Assembly (NCBI GenBank): GCA_023228425.1 | Contig: JALOBE010000004.1 | Span: forward strand, 1-64,000 | Reading direction: 5' to 3' | Length of the DNA: 64,000 bases | From: Syntrophales bacterium | GTDB lineage: Bacteria > Desulfobacterota > Syntrophia > Syntrophales > UBA2210 | Notes under the pieces: model-generated | What the model was told of the DNA's origin: nothing | What the model saw: only the letters and a program-made list of their open reading frames with translations | Database searches by the model: none | Part shown: piece after piece, positions 58,721 through 64,000 of the stretch | Layout: each line of letters begins with the position of its first letter | How positions within the stretch are numbered: position 1 is the first letter of the stretch | Translations under genes and position numbers: made by a program

Positions 58721-58795
58721 TGGAGCGGGCGATGGGGCTCGAACCCACGACGTCCAGCTTGGGAAGCTGACATTCTACCACTGAATTACGCCCGC
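58721..58795 (-). tRNA. tRNA-Gly (anticodon CCC)
   Basis: A 75-nt cloverleaf with encoded CCA. The acceptor stem GCGGGCG pairs with CGCCCGC, D arm and T arm (GGTTCGAGCCC) are normal, and the anticodon loop TTCCCAA reads CCC for glycine GGG codons. It precedes rimP in the same direction, as tRNA-fMet does in E. coli. Confidence 0.93.
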
Positions 58796-58894
58796 CTGAA
58801 CCTCCCCGCGGCAATAACAGTTCATAACGGAGGATGAGACTCTCATCAAAGGGATGAATTTGTCAAGATAAATCCGAGGACGGCACGGGCCGCC

Positions 58895-60184
58895 TTATCG
58901 TCCGAGTCTTCGTTTCACCGACGACGCGTGCGCGTCCAGCCCCTCCAGGAGCGCGAAGCGGACGGCGGCGTCCCCGATTTCCTCAAGGGATCGGGGCGTT
59001 AAGGAAACCAGGCTGGTCCTCTTGACGAAATCATACACACCCAGAGGTGACGCGAATCGCGCCGTTCCAGCCGTGGGCAGGATGTGATTGGGGCCCGCCA
59101 TGTAGTCGCCTACCGCTTCAGGGGTGTTGTGTCCCAGAAAAACCGCGGAGGCGTTTACAACGGCGTCGAGCAGCTTCCGCGGTTCGGCCACCATCAGTTC
59201 CAGGTGTTCCGGAGCGAAACGGTTCGCGATCGCCACGGCTTCGTCGATGTCGCCGGTGACGATGATCCTGCCGAATCGTTCCAGGGAGACGGCGGCAATC
59301 GACTTTCGGGACAGTAGTTTCAACTGGCGGGTCACCTCGGTGACGACTTCGACGGCGAGGGCTTCATCGGGTGTCAGGAGGATTGATGATGCCTGCTCGT
59401 CATGCTCCGCCTGGGAGAGGAGGTCGGCGGCGACCAGTTCGGGCGATGCCGATCCGTCGGCGATGATCAGGATCTCACTGGGGCCGGCTATCATGTCGAT
59501 GCCCACGGTGCCGAAAACGAGGCGCTTCGCCGTCGCGACGTAGATGTTCCCGGGGCCCACGATCTTGTCGACGGCGGGGATCGATTCAGTTCCATAGGCG
59601 AGGGCCGCGATGGCCTGGGCGCCGCCGACGCGGTAGATGCGATCGATTCCGGCGATGTGTGCCGCCGCCAGTATCAGCGGATTGACGACACCCTTCCTCG
59701 CGGGCGTGACGAGAAACAGTTCCCGAACTCCGGCTATGCGGGCGGGTATCGCCGCCATGAGAACCGTCGAGGGGTAGGGGGCGAGTCCCCCGGGGGCATA
59801 GACGCCAACCCGTTGCAGGGGGCGGACTATCTGCCCCAGCTCCGTTCCCGTATCATCGGTGGTAAACCATGACTCAACCTTCTGCATGCGGTGAAACCGT
59901 TCTATGCGATTCGCTGAAAGTGTAAGGGCAGCCAGGTCGGCGGGGTCGATCACGGGAAGGGCCTCTTCGATTTCTTCAGGCCGTACCCGCACAGTACCGG
60001 CGTCAAGGGTGCTGTCGTCAAAGTGCCGGGTGTATTCGAAAAGCGCCTCGTCACCCCGGGTGGCTACGTCCCTGACGATTTTCTCGACATCACGGAGTAC
60101 TGTTTCATCTGTCGGTTCCCCCCGCTTCAGCAGGCGGCGCAGTTCCGCTTCAAATGTTTCGGACCGGGACCTGATAATTTTCAT
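58895..60184 (-). CDS. hisD: histidinol dehydrogenase
   Basis: A 429-residue zinc enzyme that performs the last two steps of histidine synthesis. GVYAPGGLAPYPSTVLMAA, VGGAQAIAALAYGTES and the zinc-ligand segment LLSQAEHDEQ are present, with HTANH-type His in ENHILPT-like GPNHILPTAGTARF. The start at 60184 lies one base from the murA stop and has GGAATAGG upstream. The long frame to 60376 overlaps murA and is not used. The other his genes are outside this window. Confidence 0.95.
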   Translation of the reverse strand: MKIIRSRSETFEAELRRLLKRGEPTDETVLRDVEKIVRDVATRGDEALFEYTRHFDDSTLDAGTVRVRPEEIEEALPVIDPADLAALTLSANRIERFHRMQKVESWFTTDDTGTELGQIVRPLQRVGVYAPGGLAPYPSTVLMAAIPARIAGVRELFLVTPARKGVVNPLILAAAHIAGIDRIYRVGGAQAIAALAYGTESIPAVDKIVGPGNIYVATAKRLVFGTVGIDMIAGPSEILIIADGSASPELVAADLLSQAEHDEQASSILLTPDEALAVEVVTEVTRQLKLLSRKSIAAVSLERFGRIIVTGDIDEAVAIANRFAPEHLELMVAEPRKLLDAVVNASAVFLGHNTPEAVGDYMAGPNHILPTAGTARFASPLGVYDFVKRTSLVSLTPRSLEEIGDAAVRFALLEGLDAHASSVKRRLGR

Positions 60185-60185
60185 C

Positions 60186-61439
60186 CTATTCCCTGACCCT
60201 CCTGATGTTCGCTCCGAGGCGGGACAATTTTTTTTCGATGCGCTCATACCCTCGATCGATATGATAGACTCGGGACAGTTCTGTTTTTCCCTCCGCCACG
60301 AGACCCGCCAGCACCAGCGACGCGGAAGCCCGCAGGTCGGTCGCCATGACGGGGGCCCCCCTGAGCCGCTCCACACCGCTCACGATAGCCTGATTGTTGT
60401 CGATTACAATGTCGGCGCCCATCCTCATCAGTTCGTTTACATGCATGAACCTGTTTTCAAAAACCGTTTCCCGGATCACGCTGATGCCGTTGCCCACGGA
60501 CATGAGAGCCATCATCTGGGCCTGCAGGTCCGTGGGAAACCCCGGATAGGGGAGTGTCGTGAGGTCTACGCTCTCGATGGAGCGTCTCACGGAGACTCTC
60601 GCTTCATCTTCGCCGGTCTCGATGGTTACGCCCGCTTCCCGCAACTTGGCCATGAGGGCCTCCAGATGCTTCGGTTCACACCCCTTGAGCAGGACATCGC
60701 CTCCGGTGATGGCCGCCGCGATCATGAAGGTGCCCGCCTCGACGCGGTCGGCTATGATACGGTCCTCCACCCCATGAAGCAACGAGACTCCTTCTATGGT
60801 GATGACATCCGTTCCCGCTCCCCTGACCCTGGCTCCCATGCCGTTGAGAACCCGGGCGAGATTCTCCACCTCCGGTTCCTTGGCCGCGTTTTCGAGTACC
60901 GTCGTTCCCCGGGCGAGGGTTGCTGCCATCATGATATTTTCAGTTCCCGTCACGGTTGAGGTATCAAAAAAAATCGTCGCGCCCGTAAGGCCCTTCGTCG
61001 TCGCCACCACGTAACCGTCATGAAGGTCGATGTCGGCTCCCATGGCCCGGAGGGCTTTCAGATGGAGGTTTACGGGACGGGCCCCGATGGCGCACCCCCC
61101 GGGAAGTGACACTCGGGCTTTTCCCGTTCTGGCCAGCAGGGGGCCGAGGACAAGGATTGAGGCCCGCATGGTTTTTACCAGGTCGTAGGAGGCTTCGCAA
61201 TTCTCTATCTTCCGTGCCTGTATTCGAAAGGATTCCTCGTCTTTTTCGATCTCTGCCCCCAGGCCGGCGAGCAGTTTGCCGATCGTGTGGACGTCGACGA
61301 GGTCGGGTACGTTATAAAAGGTGCAGCGTTCCTCTGTCAAAAGGGATGACGCCAGTATGGGGAGGGCCGCGTTCTTTGCGCCGCTGATGGGGACATCGCC
61401 CGTCAGCCGTTCACCTCCCTGGATAATGATCCTGCCCAT
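60186..61439 (-). CDS. murA: UDP-N-acetylglucosamine 1-carboxyvinyltransferase
   Basis: A 417-residue first enzyme of peptidoglycan synthesis, transferring enolpyruvate from PEP. ISGAKNAALP (18-27) with Lys22 and Asn23, and the catalytic loop SLPGGCAIGARPVNLH with Cys116. Cys (not Asp) means it should be fosfomycin-sensitive by target type. The start at 61439 overlaps the prmC 3' end by 29 bp; the longer frame to 61478 is unlike the family. Confidence 0.95.
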   Translation of the reverse strand: MGRIIIQGGERLTGDVPISGAKNAALPILASSLLTEERCTFYNVPDLVDVHTIGKLLAGLGAEIEKDEESFRIQARKIENCEASYDLVKTMRASILVLGPLLARTGKARVSLPGGCAIGARPVNLHLKALRAMGADIDLHDGYVVATTKGLTGATIFFDTSTVTGTENIMMAATLARGTTVLENAAKEPEVENLARVLNGMGARVRGAGTDVITIEGVSLLHGVEDRIIADRVEAGTFMIAAAITGGDVLLKGCEPKHLEALMAKLREAGVTIETGEDEARVSVRRSIESVDLTTLPYPGFPTDLQAQMMALMSVGNGISVIRETVFENRFMHVNELMRMGADIVIDNNQAIVSGVERLRGAPVMATDLRASASLVLAGLVAEGKTELSRVYHIDRGYERIEKKLSRLGANIRRVRE

Positions 61440-62304
61440 TGTGATACCGCCCTGCTTTTTTTCTGCCCGCCATGACACGGTCCCGGCCCGTCATGTCGCG
61501 TCTGGAATGAATCCGGTCGTACAGTCCCGAGTCCTCAAACAGTTCATCCACCTGCCGTCGCTGCCCGTCACCGATTTCCATGATCAGCCATCCGCCGTCG
61601 ATGAGAAAGAGGTGCGCCTCGTCTATGAGCCGCTTGTGAAACCCGGTACCCTCGGGACCGGCCACGAGCGCTTCTCTGGGTTCAAAATCCCGCACCCCCC
61701 GGGGCAGTGACTGCCAGGCATTGTCCGCTATATAGGGAGGGTTGGAGCAGACTATATCAAATTTTTCTTCCAGGGGGCCAAATAAATCACCGCAAAGGAA
61801 CATGATTCGATCGTCCACGCCGTGCTTCCGGGCATTGTTGATAGCCAGGGCAAGTGCCGCCTCCGACGTGTCGGTGGCGACGATGATTCTGCCGGGTGCT
61901 TCACGGGCAAGGGCGATTCCTATGGCCCCGCTTCCCGTACCGATTTCGAGGATTTTCCCTTCCGGGGGAGGAATGCCGTTCAGGAGTTCCAGCGTTTCTT
62001 CCACCACCGTTTCCGTGTCCGGCCGTGGAATGAGGACGTCGTTGGAAACAGTCATGGAGAGGGACCAGAATTCCTTTTCCCCGACGATATAGGCTACGGG
62101 TTCCCCTTTCGATCTGCGCGCCAGGGCCCGGCCGAACCGTTCCCGTTCATCATCGGTGAGAAAACGTTCTGAATGGGCATGGAGACTGATTCTTCCGACA
62201 TCGAGGCACCAGCCGAGAAGTACCTCCCCGTCGAGTCGGGCTGAGGGCGAACCGCTTTCTCGTAATAAAGCTTCGGCATTGCGGAGCGTGCTTTTTACAT
62301 TCAT
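61411..62304 (-). CDS. prmC: peptide chain release factor N5-glutamine methyltransferase
   Basis: A 297-residue SAM-dependent enzyme that methylates the GGQ glutamine of release factors. EIGTGSG (120-126) binds SAM and NPPY (188-191) binds the glutamine; LIPRPDTETVVEE (91-103) is a family segment. The C-terminus is extended by about 15 polar residues (GRKKAGRYHNGQDHYPGR), read through in the murA start region. It directly follows prfA, its substrate. Confidence 0.94.
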   Translation of the reverse strand: MNVKSTLRNAEALLRESGSPSARLDGEVLLGWCLDVGRISLHAHSERFLTDDERERFGRALARRSKGEPVAYIVGEKEFWSLSMTVSNDVLIPRPDTETVVEETLELLNGIPPPEGKILEIGTGSGAIGIALAREAPGRIIVATDTSEAALALAINNARKHGVDDRIMFLCGDLFGPLEEKFDIVCSNPPYIADNAWQSLPRGVRDFEPREALVAGPEGTGFHKRLIDEAHLFLIDGGWLIMEIGDGQRRQVDELFEDSGLYDRIHSRRDMTGRDRVMAGRKKAGRYHNGQDHYPGR

Positions 62305-62365
62305 GGAGGATTCCGTACCGGGGCAACAGAAAGGACCGGTCGCCGGGGCAGTCCCCGGCCCGGAC

Positions 62366-63430
62366 TTATTCCGTTTTCAGCGCCGCGGCCTGGTAGTGAG
62401 TGGCCAGGGCATCGACAAGAGGCTCCAGGTCGCCGTTCAGAACGTCGATCAGGTTGTAAAGAGTCAACCCTATACGATGGTCCGTGATCCGTCCCTGGGG
62501 GAAGTTATAGGTTCGGATCCGCTGGCTCCGGTCTCCGCTTCCCACTTGCAGCTTCCTGCTTTCTGAAATGGCGGCGTTCTGTTCTTCCTCCATGCGGTCC
62601 AGCAGCCGTGCCCGGAGGACCTTCAAGGCCTTTGCCTTGTTTTTGTGTTGTGATTTTTCATCCTGGCAGGTGACGACAAGTCCCGTGGGGATATGGGTTA
62701 TCCTCACCGCGGAGTCCGTTGTATTGACGCTCTGCCCCCCGTGGCCCGTTGAACGGTAGACGTCAATTCTCAGGTCGTTCGGGTCGATGGTGACTTCAAC
62801 GTCTTCCGCTTCAGGCAGAACAGCCACGGTGACGGCCGATGTGTGAATTCTTCCCTGGGCTTCCGTGACGGGAACCCTCTGAACCCGATGGACGCCGCTT
62901 TCGTATTTCAGGCGGCCATAGGCGTACTGCCCTTCGACAAGCATCACTACTTCCTTGAAGCCACCCATCCCGCTCGATGTGCCGGTGCTGATCACGTCGA
63001 TCTTCCAGCCGGACCGCTCGGCATAGATGGCGTACATGCGGAACAGATCGGCCGCGAAGAGAGACGCTTCCTCACCGCCTGTACCGGCCCTGATTTCCAG
63101 GAAGACGTTCCGGTCATCGTTCGGGTCCCGGGGGACAATGAGTGTCTTGAGACGCGCTTCCAGGGTATCGAGTTGTTCCTCCAGGGCGTCGATTTCCGCG
63201 CCGGCGAGTTCCCGCATCTCGCGGTCGCCGTCTTGCAACAGCAATCGGTTCTCCTCGAGCTGGTTCTTTGTTTTTTCGTAGTCCCGCCAGGTATCTACGA
63301 GCGGCGAGATGTCGGCGTGCTCTTTCGCGTATTTCTGATACTCGGCGTAATTCTTCACCACCGCCGCGTCGCTCAGAAGATGTTCGAGCTCGTTGTGTCG
63401 CTTCTCAATGTCCTTCAGTTTCGAGAACAT
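62366..63430 (-). CDS. prfA: peptide chain release factor 1
   Basis: A 354-residue class I factor. The PVT tripeptide at 187-189 (RVPVTEAQGR) gives UAG/UAA recognition, and GGQ at 231-233 (GHGGQSVNTTDSA) drives hydrolysis. The length and N-terminal helical domain are typical. Located between rpmE and prmC. Confidence 0.96.
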   Translation of the reverse strand: MFSKLKDIEKRHNELEHLLSDAAVVKNYAEYQKYAKEHADISPLVDTWRDYEKTKNQLEENRLLLQDGDREMRELAGAEIDALEEQLDTLEARLKTLIVPRDPNDDRNVFLEIRAGTGGEEASLFAADLFRMYAIYAERSGWKIDVISTGTSSGMGGFKEVVMLVEGQYAYGRLKYESGVHRVQRVPVTEAQGRIHTSAVTVAVLPEAEDVEVTIDPNDLRIDVYRSTGHGGQSVNTTDSAVRITHIPTGLVVTCQDEKSQHKNKAKALKVLRARLLDRMEEEQNAAISESRKLQVGSGDRSQRIRTYNFPQGRITDHRIGLTLYNLIDVLNGDLEPLVDALATHYQAAALKTE

Positions 63431-63541
63431 GTAAACGGCTCACCGTCCTTTGGCGGTCCTGGGGGAAATGAATGGTTTTGACGGCAGGGGGGATCAGCGG
63501 TATTCCTCTGTGACGGCCGGGGATGTCCGGGGTAATGCGGG

Positions 63542-63754
63542 TTATTTTTCTTTGGTGATGCCGGCATATTTCTTTTTGAATTTTTCGACTCTTCCGGCGG
63601 TATCGATTATCTTCTGCTTTCCCGTCATAAACGGGTGACAGTTGGAGCATATTTCAACTTTGATGTCCGGCTTCGTCGACCTGGTTTCAAACACGTTGCC
63701 GCATACGCAGGAGACCGTCGCTTTATCATAATCGGGATGAATGCCTTTTTTCAT
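63542..63754 (-). CDS. rpmE: 50S ribosomal protein L31
   Basis: A 70-residue protein of the zinc-binding C+ type: Cys16, Cys18, Cys36 and Cys39. Opens MKKGIHPDYDKATVSC and has HPFMTGKQKIIDTAGRVEKF, family signatures. It lies between rho and prfA, a usual neighbourhood. Confidence 0.95.
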   Translation of the reverse strand: MKKGIHPDYDKATVSCVCGNVFETRSTKPDIKVEICSNCHPFMTGKQKIIDTAGRVEKFKKKYAGITKEK

Positions 63755-63832
63755 GGGGCGCGTTTCCTTTATTGAATTCTGGACAAGATCGTATAGGGTA
63801 CTTTTCAGTAAAATGCAAGAGGGATTATAAAC

Positions 63833-64000
63833 CTACTGGTTCATGGACAGGAAAAAGTCCTGGTTCGTTTCAGTTCTCCTGATCTTGTCGATGATGAATT
63901 CCATGGCGTCCACGGCATTCATCTCCTGCAGGAGCCGCCGCAGGATCCACACCCGGTTGAGGTTTTCCTTGGGAATGAGAAGCTCTTCCTTCCGCGTGCC
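63833..64000 (-). CDS. rho: transcription termination factor Rho, C-terminal end
   Basis: The last 55 residues run off the right edge of the window. GTRKEELLIPKENLNRVWIL and TNQDFFLSMNQ are the conserved end of Rho, the RNA-dependent ATPase hexamer that ends transcription. Stop TAG at 63833-63835. The rest lies outside. rpmE follows 78 bp after it. Confidence 0.92.
   Translation of the reverse strand, partial: GTRKEELLIPKENLNRVWILRRLLQEMNAVDAMEFIIDKIRRTETNQDFFLSMNQ

Overview
The window looks like chromosome from a fairly GC-rich Gram-negative bacterium, most likely a deltaproteobacterium (Desulfobacterota, possibly Syntrophales-like). This is inferred from TonB/ExbBD and outer-membrane receptor genes, a type IV pilus locus with a pilA of the Geobacter/Syntrophus type, a branched-chain amino-acid ABC transporter fused in order to an acyl-CoA synthetase, a DUF39 sulfur-incorporation protein, and the rimP-nusA-infB block. 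No rRNA or taxonomic marker proves the assignment.

Layout. (1) 1-6.15 kb: a lower-GC accessory island that ends at the 3' end of a tRNA-Leu gene. It holds a four-gene, same-strand defence-like cassette: caspase-like protease, TIR/deoxyribosyltransferase-like protein, SIR2-like NADase and HerA-type ATPase. SIR2-HerA is a known anti-phage pair; the two genes ahead of it make this the best candidate for an undescribed composite system. (2) 6.2-20.4 kb: ribF, nfi, a broken cutA, pyrE, then a cobalamin uptake locus reading leftward (cobalamin riboswitch - btuC - btuD - btuB - btuF - exbB - exbD - tonB), and ddh. Nearly every gap here is filled by one family of dispersed repeats with inverted ends. 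(3) 20.4-28 kb: livM-livH-(NTF2-like)-livK-livG-livF-acyl-CoA synthetase, all leftward. (4) 28-35 kb: NYN nuclease, holA, LOG, rpsU, lipoate ligase/gcvH, M24 peptidase, and a queuosine salvage pair (YhhQ, QueF). (5) 35-47 kb: type IV pilus region: pilA leftward from a predicted sigma-54 promoter, rightward fimT-pilV-pilW-pilX-pilY1 and an Ig-domain protein, then leftward pilMNOPQ behind ftsB. (6) 47-64 kb: DUF39, dut, pnp, rpsO, truB, an rbfA-nrnA fusion, ylxP, infB, nusA, rimP, tRNA-Gly, hisD, murA, prmC, prfA, rpmE and the end of rho, all leftward.

How the parts fit: the B12 riboswitch, ABC importer, TonB receptor and energy-transducing ExbBD-TonB form one uptake unit. The PilMNOPQ alignment complex, minor pilins, PilY1 and PilA form most of a pilus machine, lacking pilB, pilC, pilD and pilT in this window. 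The translation block runs from ribosome and initiation factors to RNA turnover. Gene calls rest on recognised motifs and gene order, without database searches.
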